Shown: positions 1-8,094 of the stretch, piece by piece
Layout of the letters: the number at the start of each line of letters is the position of its first letter
How positions within the stretch are numbered: position 1 is the stretch's first letter
Assembly: GCA_934196125.1 (NCBI GenBank)
Contig: CAKPVT010000002.1
Location: forward strand, 31,559-95,558
Source: an uncultured Streptococcus sp.
Lineage (GTDB): Bacteria > Bacillota > Bacilli > Lactobacillales > Streptococcaceae
DNA: 64,000 nt
Direction of reading: 5' to 3'
Notes under the pieces: generated by a model
Told to the model about the DNA's origin: nothing
What the model saw: only the letters and a program-made list of their open reading frames with translations
The model's database searches: none
Translations under genes and position numbers: made by a program

Positions 1-575
1 CCAGCAAAAATCATGATAGCACCATTAACCGTGAGAGAAATGCTTCCCACATCACGGCCTGTCCTTTTCCGAATGGTCAAACTAATGATATCAGTACCAC
101 CACTTGAAATACAAGATTTTAAACTAAAGCCAACACCAGTCCCCATGACCAAACCACCAAAAATGGCATTAACCAGGGGATCAGTCGTCAGAGTAATTTC
201 AGGAACAATTTGAATAAAGAAAGAACTCATCGAAACTGTAATGAGTGTAAAAACAGTGAATTTATGTCCGATTTTATACCAAGCTAAAACGAGCAACGGC
301 ACATTAATCGCATAAAAAATAACTGAAATTGGTAACCTAAAGCCAATTAAACGCTCACTAATCGCCGATAAAACCTGTGCAAAACCAGTTGCACCACTTG
401 AATAAACGTGTCCTGGTTGGAAGAAGAAATTAACCGCAATTGCCGATAGCAAACCATAAAAAAGAGAAGCGGAAACTTTTTCCGCATACTTCTCTCTTGA
501 AATGCTCTGCATTGTCTTTAACAGACCATATCTTTCTGCCCAACGGCTAACAATAAACTTTGTTTTCTTTTTCAA
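1..575 (-). CDS. YitT family membrane protein (5' part, truncated by window edge)
   Basis: The reverse strand reads continuously from a TTG at 573-575 to the window edge (about 191 residues), so the C-terminus is missing. The visible part has a basic N-terminus and then hydrophobic segments (AVNFFFQPGHVYSSGATGF, then ISVIFYAINVPLLVLAWY). The glycine-rich SSGATGF and SSGGTDI elements are typical of the YitT/DUF161 family of integral membrane proteins, whose transport substrate is unknown. It starts 11 bp after the aspS stop and is probably co-transcribed with aspS. No convincing Shine-Dalgarno sequence precedes the TTG, so the exact start is uncertain. A second complete family member lies at 37309-38181. 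Confidence 0.8.
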   Translation of the reverse strand, partial: MKKKTKFIVSRWAERYGLLKTMQSISREKYAEKVSASLFYGLLSAIAVNFFFQPGHVYSSGATGFAQVLSAISERLIGFRLPISVIFYAINVPLLVLAWYKIGHKFTVFTLITVSMSSFFIQIVPEITLTTDPLVNAIFGGLVMGTGVGFSLKSCISSGGTDIISLTIRKRTGRDVGSISLTVNGAIMIFA

Positions 576-585
576 AGATGTTTTC

Positions 586-2334
586 TTAATTATTGTTTTC
601 GATTGCCAAAGCCAATTCATCTAATTGTTTATCTGAAACAAGACTTGGCGCTTGTGTCATTGGATCCGCAGCTTTATTATTTTTAGGGAATGCAATAACT
701 TCACGAATGTTATCTTCACCAGCAAGAAGCATAACGAAGCGGTCAAGACCGATAGCAAGTCCACCATGTGGTGGGAAACCGTAGTTCATAGCTTCTAACA
801 AGAAACCAAATTGGTCATTTGTTTCTTCTGCTGTAAAGCCAAGCGCTTTAAACATACGTTCTTGCAATTCTTTTTGGTTGATACGCAAGCTACCGCCCCC
901 AAGTTCATAACCGTTAAGAATGATATCGTAAGCAACTGCACGTACTTTAGCAAGGTCACCTTCTAATTCATGAGCGGATTCTTCAGTTGGCAATGTGAAT
1001 GGGTGGTGAGCAGACATGTAACGTCCTTCTTCTTCAGACCATTCAAACATTGGCCAATCAACAACCCAAAGGAAATTAAATTTAGAGTTGTCAACCATAT
1101 CAAGTTCTTTAGCGATACGAGTACGAAGAGCACCAAGAGTATTATTAGCAACTTCAAGAGTATCGGCAACAAAAAGAACCAAATCATTTTCTTCGAGTTG
1201 TAAACTTACTGTCAACTTATCTTCGATAGTTGTTAAGAATTTAGCAACCGGTCCAGTAATCACACCATCAGTAAATTTGACCCATGCAAGACCTTTGGCA
1301 CCAAATTGTTTTGCAAATTCTGTTAATTTATCAATGTTTTTACGTGAGTATTTATCTGCATTCCCCTTAACAACAATAGCTTTTACAACTGGAGCTTGTG
1401 AGAACACTTTGAAATCAACATCCTTGACAACTTCTGTCAAGTCTTGTAAAAGCATTTCAAAACGAGTATCAGGTTTGTCTGAACCGTAGTTGTTCATTGC
1501 ATCGTCATAAGACATACGCGGGAATGGCAATGTGACATCAATTCCTTTTGTATCTTTCATGACTTTAGCGATCATTCCTTCAGTGATATCTTGGATATCT
1601 TGGTCTGACAAGAATGATGTTTCCATATCAACCTGTGTAAACTCAGGTTGACGATCACCACGCAAATCTTCATCACGGAAACATTTAACGATTTGGTAGT
1701 AACGATCAAAACCAGCATTCATCAACAATTGTTTTGTGATTTGTGGACTTTGTGGCAAAGCGTAAAAGTGACCTTGGCTCACACGACTTGGTACCAAGTA
1801 GTCACGCGCACCCTCTGGAGTTGATTTTGTCAACATTGGTGTTTCAACATCAATGAATTCTAACTCATCCAAATAGTTACGGATTGAGTGAGTAACTTTT
1901 GCACGTAATTTAAAGTTGTTAAGCATTTTTGGACGACGAAGATCCAAATAACGGTAACGAAGACGGTTATCATCGCTAACTTCCACATCATCTTTGATTT
2001 CAAATGGTGTTGTTTTAGCGGTGTTCAAAACTGTCAATGCTGATACTTTCAATTCAACAGCACCAGTTGGCAAGTTAGTGTTTTCTTGTTCACGTTGTGC
2101 AACGACACCAGTTACTTCGATAACGAATTCGTTACGAAGACTTTCTGCAGTTGCCATAACATCACTTGAAACTTTCTCCGGGTTGATGACTAATTGCATG
2201 ATACCTTCGCGGTCACGAAGATCGATGAAAATAAGTCCACCTAGATCACGACGACGTCCGACCCAACCTTTTAGAGTAATTTCTTGGCCAATGTGTTCGC
2301 TGCGAACACGACCAGCATACATTGTACGTTTCAT
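586..2334 (-). CDS. aspS: Aspartate-tRNA ligase
   Basis: Class II aminoacyl-tRNA synthetase that charges tRNA-Asp in the cytoplasm. The 582 residues match the bacterial-type enzyme. An N-terminal OB-fold anticodon-binding domain (about 1-110, [20 protein letters not shown]) comes first. The catalytic core follows, with motif 2 in [18 protein letters not shown], a bacterial GAD insertion (about 280-420) and motif 3 at [13 protein letters not shown] near the C-terminus. The ATG at 2334 is chosen because MKRTMYAG is the usual family start. It lies downstream of hisS in the same direction, a common Firmicute pairing, but a strong hairpin separates the two here. No T-box motif was found upstream. 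Confidence 0.97.
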   Translation of the reverse strand: MKRTMYAGRVRSEHIGQEITLKGWVGRRRDLGGLIFIDLRDREGIMQLVINPEKVSSDVMATAESLRNEFVIEVTGVVAQREQENTNLPTGAVELKVSALTVLNTAKTTPFEIKDDVEVSDDNRLRYRYLDLRRPKMLNNFKLRAKVTHSIRNYLDELEFIDVETPMLTKSTPEGARDYLVPSRVSQGHFYALPQSPQITKQLLMNAGFDRYYQIVKCFRDEDLRGDRQPEFTQVDMETSFLSDQDIQDITEGMIAKVMKDTKGIDVTLPFPRMSYDDAMNNYGSDKPDTRFEMLLQDLTEVVKDVDFKVFSQAPVVKAIVVKGNADKYSRKNIDKLTEFAKQFGAKGLAWVKFTDGVITGPVAKFLTTIEDKLTVSLQLEENDLVLFVADTLEVANNTLGALRTRIAKELDMVDNSKFNFLWVVDWPMFEWSEEEGRYMSAHHPFTLPTEESAHELEGDLAKVRAVAYDIILNGYELGGGSLRINQKELQERMFKALGFTAEETNDQFGFLLEAMNYGFPPHGGLAIGLDRFVMLLAGEDNIREVIAFPKNNKAADPMTQAPSLVSDKQLDELALAIENNN

Positions 2335-2393
2335 TTGATATGATTCTCCGTTTTAAATTTATTCATTCCCACCTATTATAGCAAAAAGCACGT

Positions 2394-2422
2394 AAAAACC
2401 CCACCCATGTGGGGGAGTTTTT
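2394..2422 (-). terminator. Rho-independent terminator between hisS and aspS
   Basis: Stem CCCCAC/GTGGGG with a four-base loop, flanked by A and T runs on both sides, so it can work in both directions. On the reverse strand it would end transcripts coming from the decayed gene and hisS before aspS. Confidence 0.75.
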
Positions 2423-2513
2423 TAATTTTTTTGAGAAATAGCAAGAATTTGAAAGGTTCAAAATGGTATAAAACTCCTATTTGAGATGTCTTTTTGTTAC
2501 CACACTCCAAAAT

Positions 2514-2788
2514 TTAGTAAACTTTCAAATTCCTTTTAACCAAATCATAACATTTAATCAGTAAAGGATAGATAGCATAGAATAGCAATCCATCACCTAT
2601 CAATACCAAAATATTTAACGGAGCTTCTTTAAGATAATCTAGTGGATAGGTGTTATATGAATCATAAACTATTTTTGTTGATATTGTAGGAGATAAGCTA
2701 CAACAACTGCTACGATTTCTATCACACTCCCTATCACAAGACTAATTACTCTCGCTTTAGGAAGTACGCTTTCTTCTGTAACTAAAGT
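2514..2788 (-). pseudogene. Remnant of a small membrane protein gene
   Basis: No intact gene occupies 2430-2850. The reverse strand does hold two protein-like stretches in different frames. One (TEESVLPKARVISLVIGSVI, continuing through a hydrophobic helix to LLQYQQK) ends at a stop near 2668. The other continues one frame away (IVYDSYNTYPLDYLKEAP, then NILVLIGDGLLFYAIYPLLI) and ends with a stop at 2514. The shift falls in an A-run. A stop lies immediately upstream of the first stretch, so the N-terminus is gone. The product would have had about two membrane helices; the family is not recognised. Confidence 0.45.
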
Positions 2789-2851
2789 TTACAATATAAA
2801 ACAACCAGTTAATGAACTGTGAGTACACAATTATTAGCTAGTTGTTGTCGT

Positions 2852-4129
2852 TTAATCTAATTTATTCAATACTTCAGCGAAGTTGTTTGTAATTTCGTCA
2901 AAGCTTACGGTCACTTCTTCGCGAGTTTTATTATTTTTCACAGCTACTTGACCTGCTTCAATTTCACTTTCGCCTAAAGTGATAATTGTTTTAGCATTAA
3001 AGACGTCTGCTGATTTGAATTGCGCTTTGATTTTACGTCCAAGGTAGTCACGTTCTGCTGAGAAACCTTGGTTGCGGATGGCTTGAACAAGTTCCAACGC
3101 TTTAAGGTTTGCACCCTGTTCCAAAACAGCAATGTAAACGTCCATTTCTTTTTCAACTGGTAATTCAATACCTTGTTTGTCCAAGATAAGAAGCAAACGT
3201 TCAATACCAAGTGCAAAACCAAATCCTGGTGTTTCTGGTCCGTCAAAGTATTCAACGAGACTGTCATAGCGACCACCAGCACAAATTGTCAATTCAGATT
3301 TATCAACAGTTGTGATGAATTCAAAGATAGTGTGGTTATAGTAATCAAGACCACGAACCATGTTTGTATCAATGACATATGGGATATTGAGAGTTTCAAG
3401 CATACTACGCACAGCATCAAAATGAGCTTGGCTTTCGTCATCAAGATAATCAAGGATTGATGGTGCGTTTTCAACAGCAATCTTGTCTTCTTTTTCTTTT
3501 GAATCAAGGACACGAAGTGGGTTTTCATCTAAACGACGTTGACTGTCTTTTGACAATTGCTCACGCATTGGCGTAAGGTAATCAATCAAAGCTTGACGAT
3601 ATGCCGCACGGCTAGCTGCACTTCCCAAAGTATTCAAATGAAGCGTAACATCTTTAATGCCCAGCGTTTGGAACAATTGGTAAGCCATCGTGATTGTTTC
3701 AACGTCTGTGGCAGGATTTGCTGAACCGAAACACTCAACACCAACTTGATGGAATTCACGCAAACGCCCAGCTTGTGGACGTTCGTAGCGGAACATTGAG
3801 CCGATGTAGTACATCTTAACTGGCTTTTGAACTTCTGGTGCAAATAATTTATTTTCCACAAAAGAACGCACAACAGGAGCTGTACCTTCTGGACGCAAAG
3901 TAATATGGCGGTCACCTTTATCGTGGAAATCATACATTTCTTTTGTCACGATGTCCGTTGTGTCACCAACAGAACGGCTGATAACCTCATAATGTTCAAA
4001 CATTGGTGTACGAATTTCGCTGTAATTGTATTTTTTAAATGTTTCACGCGCAACAGCTTCCACGTATTGCCACTTAGCACTTTCGCTAGGTAAAATATCC
4101 TGTGTTCCTTTAGGTTTTTGTAATTTCAT
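2852..4129 (-). CDS. hisS: Histidine-tRNA ligase
   Basis: Class II synthetase charging tRNA-His. Motif 2 lies in [15 protein letters not shown], and the histidine-specific segments [12 protein letters not shown] and [13 protein letters not shown] are present. The C-terminal anticodon-binding domain (about 330-425) ends the protein. The start chosen is the ATG at 4127-4129 ([11 protein letters not shown], the family N-terminus, 425 residues). The frame stays open to a TTG at 4162 preceded by AGGGG, which would add 11 residues with no family counterpart. It is divergent from rpmF across about 310 bp. That gap carries a promoter for each side, and no T-box is recognisable. Confidence 0.96.
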   Translation of the reverse strand: MKLQKPKGTQDILPSESAKWQYVEAVARETFKKYNYSEIRTPMFEHYEVISRSVGDTTDIVTKEMYDFHDKGDRHITLRPEGTAPVVRSFVENKLFAPEVQKPVKMYYIGSMFRYERPQAGRLREFHQVGVECFGSANPATDVETITMAYQLFQTLGIKDVTLHLNTLGSAASRAAYRQALIDYLTPMREQLSKDSQRRLDENPLRVLDSKEKEDKIAVENAPSILDYLDDESQAHFDAVRSMLETLNIPYVIDTNMVRGLDYYNHTIFEFITTVDKSELTICAGGRYDSLVEYFDGPETPGFGFALGIERLLLILDKQGIELPVEKEMDVYIAVLEQGANLKALELVQAIRNQGFSAERDYLGRKIKAQFKSADVFNAKTIITLGESEIEAGQVAVKNNKTREEVTVSFDEITNNFAEVLNKLD

Positions 4130-4360
4130 AAATTTAAGACATATGGCACCAAATTTAAACAAATTTAGCCCCTAATTCCTTTCTACTATTGTAGCGATTC
4201 AATCATTTCTATTTTATCACAAAAACAAGTTATGCAGAAGAATAGTCTGTTCTTTTTTAGGATTTTCTTATGAATTATTCCTTGATGACTTTCGTTTTTA
4301 ACTAGCAGCCAAGCATTAGTAACCACATTCGCACCTATTTATATTTTTTTGTCAAGTAAC

Positions 4361-4389
4361 TTTACTTTACAAAAAAGATATGTTATTAT
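4361..4389 (+). promoter_or_regulatory. Promoter of rpmF-rpmG
   Basis: TTTACT (4361-4366) and TATTAT (4384-4389) are separated by 17 bp. The predicted start lies about 45 bp before the strong GGAGG site of rpmF. This is a sigma-A-like arrangement read by eye. Confidence 0.55.
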
Positions 4390-4443
4390 GTTAAAGTTGA
4401 TTAAAAATCAAAAACAAAAAAATATTATCGGAGGAAATAAAAC

Positions 4444-4620
4444 ATGGCAGTACCTGCACGTCACACTTCAAAAGCGAAGAAAAACAAACGTCGTACACAC
4501 TACAAATTGACTGCTCCATCAGTTAAATTTGACGAAACTACTGGAGATTACTCACGTTCTCACCGTGTATCACTTAAAGGATACTACAAAGGACGTAAAA
4601 TCGCTAAAGCAGCTAAATAA
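4444..4620 (+). CDS. rpmF: 50S ribosomal protein L32
   Basis: A 58-residue basic protein beginning [20 protein letters not shown], the signature of bacterial L32. The zinc-binding cysteine pairs of the C+ form are absent, so this is the zinc-independent version. A strong ribosome-binding site (GGAGG) sits 7 bp before the ATG. rpmG follows after 15 bp, the usual streptococcal rpmF-rpmG pair. The protein is two residues shorter at the C-terminus than the 60-residue form remembered from other streptococci. Confidence 0.97.
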   Translation: MAVPARHTSKAKKNKRRTHYKLTAPSVKFDETTGDYSRSHRVSLKGYYKGRKIAKAAK

Positions 4621-4635
4621 TAGAAGGGAGATACC

Positions 4636-4785
4636 ATGCGCGTAAATATTACACTTGAACACAAAGAATCTGGTGAACGCTTGTACCTTACTTCAAAAAA
4701 CAAACGTAACACTCCAGACCGTCTTCAATTGAAAAAATACTCACCAAAATTGCGTAAACACGTAATCTTTACTGAAGTTAAGTAG
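4636..4785 (+). CDS. rpmG: 50S ribosomal protein L33 (zinc-free form)
   Basis: A 49-residue L33 starting [20 protein letters not shown] and ending KHVIFTEVK. It lacks the two CxxC motifs of the zinc-binding paralogue, matching the zinc-independent L32 beside it. It is preceded by AGAAGGGAG. The 3' end of rpmG is an established insertion site for streptococcal integrative elements, and the following 3 kb here looks like the scar of one. The gene itself is intact. Confidence 0.97.
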   Translation: MRVNITLEHKESGERLYLTSKNKRNTPDRLQLKKYSPKLRKHVIFTEVK

Positions 4786-4879
4786 ACATTCAATACACGT
4801 CAATTTAGACGAAAAATATTGATTTTAAGCGATTTTTAAAATTTTGAATTCCAATATATTGCATTAAAAATCAATTGAA

Positions 4880-4903
4880 TCTCTACCTTTTTCTCTACCT
4901 TTT
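4880..4903 (+). repeat. Tandem 12-bp repeat downstream of rpmG
   Basis: TCTCTACCTTTT occurs twice in direct tandem, about 95 bp after the rpmG stop. Such short direct repeats are seen as accessory recombinase-binding sites near element ends, but nothing here proves that role. The surrounding 4786-4930 has no gene. Confidence 0.4.
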
Positions 4904-4930
4904 AGGAAGAAAATTGAATCGGATAATAAC

Positions 4931-4963
4931 AAAAAGTACTCTAGTTCAGTTAGAGTACTTTTT
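4931..4963. terminator. Bidirectional terminator between rpmG and the ABC permease
   Basis: Near-perfect stem AAAAAGTACTCTA/TAGAGTACTTTTT with a 7-base loop, A-rich on one side and T-rich on the other. It serves the rightward rpmF-rpmG transcript and the leftward accessory genes. Confidence 0.85.
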
Positions 4964-5699
4964 AAATATTGTGAAAAATCAAACTCCGTTTTTCAACCAC
5001 CTTCTTGTGAAATTTTTTATATATATAATTTATAATGAATAATACAAGAATATAAGGTAATATAACATAAAATGGTGAGAAATTTTGAATAATTCCCTTA
5101 GCCATAGCATCACTAACTTCATCATACAGTGAGTTAGAAGCATCAAAAATGGCTACATATTTAAATATACCCCCTACTGCAACTAGAATAATTGATGTAA
5201 TCCAGTAAGCTAATGAAACCCCTATTGAAACAAGCATATTCGAAAAAATAACACTAATTGTACCAACAATTAAAAGATACTGTAATACAATTATAGAAAA
5301 AGCTATTGTTGAGAATAGGAAATAGAAATTTGAAAATCCTAATATAAGACAAACAATAATATTTGCAAAAATTATTGATACTACAAATTCAATAAACAGC
5401 ACAAAAAGCTTACTGTAAAAATATTGCACTAATTGATAACCTGAAAAATAATTCCACAAGATAGTTTTTTCAGAATAGTCCTTATTAAAAAAATAGACAA
5501 CAACAAAACCAAATATTAGAAATCCAAATTGTGTAAATACTGTATACGTACTAAAATAAAAATCCCCTACCCCTAAAGTGTTAACTTTATCAATTCCAAC
5601 AGGTAAAATATACCCCAAAACATAAGATAGCATTACTGTTGATACAATATAAAAAAGTGTTCTATTCCTTATTGACTTACGCAATTCCAATTTAAACAT
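4962..5699 (-). CDS. ABC-2 type transporter permease subunit
   Basis: An integral membrane protein of 245 residues from the ATG at 5697-5699, which is preceded by GGGAGAATAGTA. The open frame extends 24 codons further into the preceding gene without support. The N-terminus MFKLELRKSIRNRTLFYI is typical of ABC-2 permeases: an amphipathic cytoplasmic start and then a first helix, with about six hydrophobic segments in total. It follows the ABC ATPase fragment by 4 bp, so they were one export operon. Because that ATPase has lost its Walker A half, the permease is probably non-functional unless served from elsewhere. AT content is higher than in the neighbouring housekeeping genes, which suggests acquired DNA. 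The cargo is unknown. Confidence 0.7.
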   Translation of the reverse strand: MFKLELRKSIRNRTLFYIVSTVMLSYVLGYILPVGIDKVNTLGVGDFYFSTYTVFTQFGFLIFGFVVVYFFNKDYSEKTILWNYFSGYQLVQYFYSKLFVLFIEFVVSIIFANIIVCLILGFSNFYFLFSTIAFSIIVLQYLLIVGTISVIFSNMLVSIGVSLAYWITSIILVAVGGIFKYVAIFDASNSLYDEVSDAMAKGIIQNFSPFYVILPYILVLFIINYIYKKFHKKVVEKRSLIFHNI

Positions 5700-5703
5700 A
5701 TTA

Positions 5704-6393
5704 CTATTCTCCCAAATACCAACTAATTGCCTTATCCAATGAATCAACCTTATTAAGCTTAGCATTATCAATTACTAGATAATTCCCTTCAAGTTCCCTA
5801 ATATCACTTATATCATGTGATATATTAATAATTATTTTCCTAGGATTATTAATAATATAATTTTTAAAAAAAGTATGTATCTCATCAACTGTTTTTTTAT
5901 CTAAAGCATTTGTAATTTCATCAAAAATAACAATATCCTTATCTAAAGAGAGAAGTACATATAATTTTACTTTTTGTTTTTGACCATCACTTAAATATCT
6001 CAGTTTGACATAAACGTCAATAGACTCTATATTTAATAAATTATATATTTCACTAGATAATTTCCATGGAACTGTATTTTGCAAATCTAATATAGTCAAT
6101 TCGCTAGGAATATTTGAGTAACTAGATATAATTAAAGTTTTTTCAGAAATATCACTTGGAAAGCACTTACTACTATTTAGTATAAAATCCTTTGCGAGTT
6201 GGGCTTTGCCAGTTGAACGAGAAAGAATATTGCCGTCTTTATCAAATTGATAGCCTCCCCACATATGTTGGTCAACTATTCCTACTTTTTTTGATTCAAC
6301 TTCAATCAATGTTCCAACTTGTTTTTTATGTTCAGAATAGCCAATAGGTACAAGGTCTTTCGTATCAATAAAGTTAAAAAATCTTTCCGGCAT
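5704..6393 (-). pseudogene. Chimeric frame: lipase-like C-terminus fused to the C-terminal half of an ABC ATPase
   Basis: The first about 65 residues (FIDTKDLVPIGYSEHKKQVG, then DQHMWGGYQFDKDGN) continue the lipase-like protein encoded just upstream in another frame. The rest is the second half of an ABC ATPase, with signature YLSDGQKQKVKL, Walker B IVIFDEITNALD and an H-loop in INISHD. No Walker A (GxxGxGKS/T) is present, so the nucleotide-binding domain is incomplete. The join, near 6180-6210, suggests a deletion that removed the end of one gene and the start of the next. The permease follows directly. Neither half is likely to work as it stands. Confidence 0.7.
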
Positions 6394-6997
6394 TGGTCAA
6401 TTTATCTGCGTTTTTTTGTTGGTGCTTATTTAAAATACTGTAAATATTGGGACCCTGATAGACATAAACACCATCTACTCGTTCGTGAAATTCTTCTGGT
6501 AAATCAGAAATCGCATATTGTCCGTCCATTGCACCTAAAGAATGACCATAAACAGAAACCAACGCATTGGGATAGGTTCTCATTGTTTTTTGTAAAGTAT
6601 CGGCAGAAGATTGTAGTTGAGGCATAGTAGCTGCCCCTCCGTTAGAGAGTATTTGTAAAGCGGTTGGAATGTCATTCATTACCCAATCTGCACGTACGTC
6701 CCAAAAAGTAGGGTTTTTAGGGTCGAATAAATTATCTACACTAGGAGCGGTTGACCCACGATAAAGCACAGTTACTTCTTTCACTGTTTCTCGTTCAGTA
6801 AGCGGCGCATTAGGAGAAACATAATGGTCAGTGATTACGAATGATTGTTCGCCGGAAATTTTATTGAATGTTTGAGAGACATAACCGATTGTTTTAGAAT
6901 CGTTTTTAATCGTTACAGTGTCGCCCTTTTTCCAATTTTTATATTCATTTTGTGCTATTTCTACACGCTCTTTTCCGGAATAAACTTTATTACTCAT
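6374..6997 (-). pseudogene. Lipase-like alpha/beta hydrolase, cut short by a homopolymer frameshift
   Basis: Resembles the DUF2974/Mbeg1-like (class 3 lipase-like) hydrolases. VSVYGHSLGAMDG holds the nucleophile serine in GHSLG (about residue 155). The frame stops at 6374 after TNAGKIF. Removing one base from the six-base run at 6376-6381 restores KIFNFIDTKDLVPIG and then QHMWGGY, which supply the likely Asp and His of the triad. The start chosen is the ATG at 6997, because AGGAG lies 9 bp upstream. An in-frame ATG at 7003 is too close to that site. The stop of the DUF1310 gene overlaps this start by 8 bp. No signal peptide is visible. Confidence 0.65.
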
Positions 6998-7379
6998 TGC
7001 CATACCTCTCCTTTAATTTTGTGTCTAATTTACTTGAATATCCTCCGCCACCACCTGTGAGTTCATTATCCCATTTGTTTAAGCTTGAATACACATATAG
7101 TTCTTCGTCATTGTTAACATATAAAGTTACATCAATTCCTCCCATAGGATTGTGTTTAATACTGTCATAGTCAATTTTATACGACTGAATTACTCCTTCA
7201 GGAGTTAAGGCATTAGGGTCTAAATTTCGTAATCCTTCTTCAAATATTTTTTTGGCTTCGTCACTTTTGACAACTGTGACCATTTCTTTCTGTAATAGTT
7301 TGTTATCCATATAAAGTTTTCCTCCTAAGATTATGCTTAATGCAATAAAGAGATAGAAAAACAGCTTTCTTTTTTTCAT
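6990..7379 (-). CDS. DUF1310 family membrane-anchored protein
   Basis: A 129-residue protein with basic MKKRKLFFYLF, one N-terminal hydrophobic helix (about 5-22) and an extracytoplasmic domain. The features SDEAKKIFEEGLRNLDPNAL, NPMGGIDVTLYVN and a GGGGGYSSKLD tail are the DUF1310 pattern seen in streptococci. It overlaps the start of the lipase-like gene by 8 bp, so the two are translationally linked. The function of DUF1310 is not established. An immunity-like or chaperone role toward the co-encoded hydrolase is an inference from position and topology only. An AAGGAG ribosome-binding site precedes the ATG. Confidence 0.75.
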   Translation of the reverse strand: MKKRKLFFYLFIALSIILGGKLYMDNKLLQKEMVTVVKSDEAKKIFEEGLRNLDPNALTPEGVIQSYKIDYDSIKHNPMGGIDVTLYVNNDEELYVYSSLNKWDNELTGGGGGYSSKLDTKLKERYGNE

Positions 7380-7573
7380 TCCTTTTCTCCTTTTTTCTCT
7401 TTTCGTTTAGTATATAAAAAAGTGGAAAAATTGACAAATACGTTATTTTAATATCTAGTTAACATAATGTACACTATGCCAAGTAGCCCCTCTACCAATG
7501 GATAGAGACGCTCACTTTGTGATTTTTAATTGGTCTAGCTAAAAGCAACTTTCTAAAGCTTGATTTTTCGCGG

Positions 7574-7882
7574 TTATCTATATCTAATTCTTTGTGCATT
7601 TTTATCTGTACTATACTTGTCATCTACCACAAAGCGATAGCTTGAATGGACTACCTCAAAATAGATGTCTTTAAGTGTTTTTTTAGTTGCCATGATTTTC
7701 GCAAATTCATTTGCTCGCTTGCCAAACAATCGTAATTCAGACCGTATCCATATCTCTTTATTTTGTAATGATTGCCCTTGTTCTCTACGCTCCAGCAACT
7801 TATTGTAGATACCTAATTGTTGCCCATCGCTACCTTTCGCACCAATATTGACAAAATAATAGTAATAAGTGACATCGTTTCC
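7574..7882 (-). pseudogene. Remnant of an integrative-element replication initiator / relaxase gene
   Basis: An open frame of about 103 codons without a proper start; a stop lies immediately upstream at 7883-7885. It contains IGAKGSDGQQLGIYNKLLER, EIWIRSELRLFGKRANEFAK and ends RYR. The pattern Y-NK-ER followed by R-E-RL-G-RA resembles the C-terminal part of Rep_trans-type replication initiation factors (MobT-like relaxases) of Tn916-type and related streptococcal elements. The N-terminal half is missing and the C-terminus seems short. It marks the far side of the rpmG scar. The family call is from memory of motifs. Confidence 0.5.
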
Positions 7883-8040
7883 TCAATCTAAATAGCAAAT
7901 TAATTATTTACATCACTGTAAATATATTGTAAAGAAAGGCTGTCTTAATCAGCATTCTCTAGTTAACTCATTAAGTGTATAAAAGTTTCCTTCGTTTTTC
8001 AAATAATCTGATTTTAAAAACCGAGAACATTGTTCACATC

Positions 8041-8087
8041 AAAAAAAGATTGAAGAGATTGTCCAAAATGAACGTTTTCCTCAATCT
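8041..8087 (-). terminator. Probable terminator of the YhgE/Pip gene
   Basis: On the reverse strand AGATTGA pairs with TCAATCT, with further partial pairing inside, and is followed by a run of seven T. It lies just downstream of the stop at 8095. Apart from this, 7883-8094 shows nothing recognisable. Confidence 0.5.
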
Positions 8088-8094
8088 AGTAATC

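Noticed and set aside
2335..2560. T-box leaders for aspS or hisS
   Set aside because: The conserved AGGTGGTACCGCG-type sequence is absent upstream of both genes; only trpS has it.
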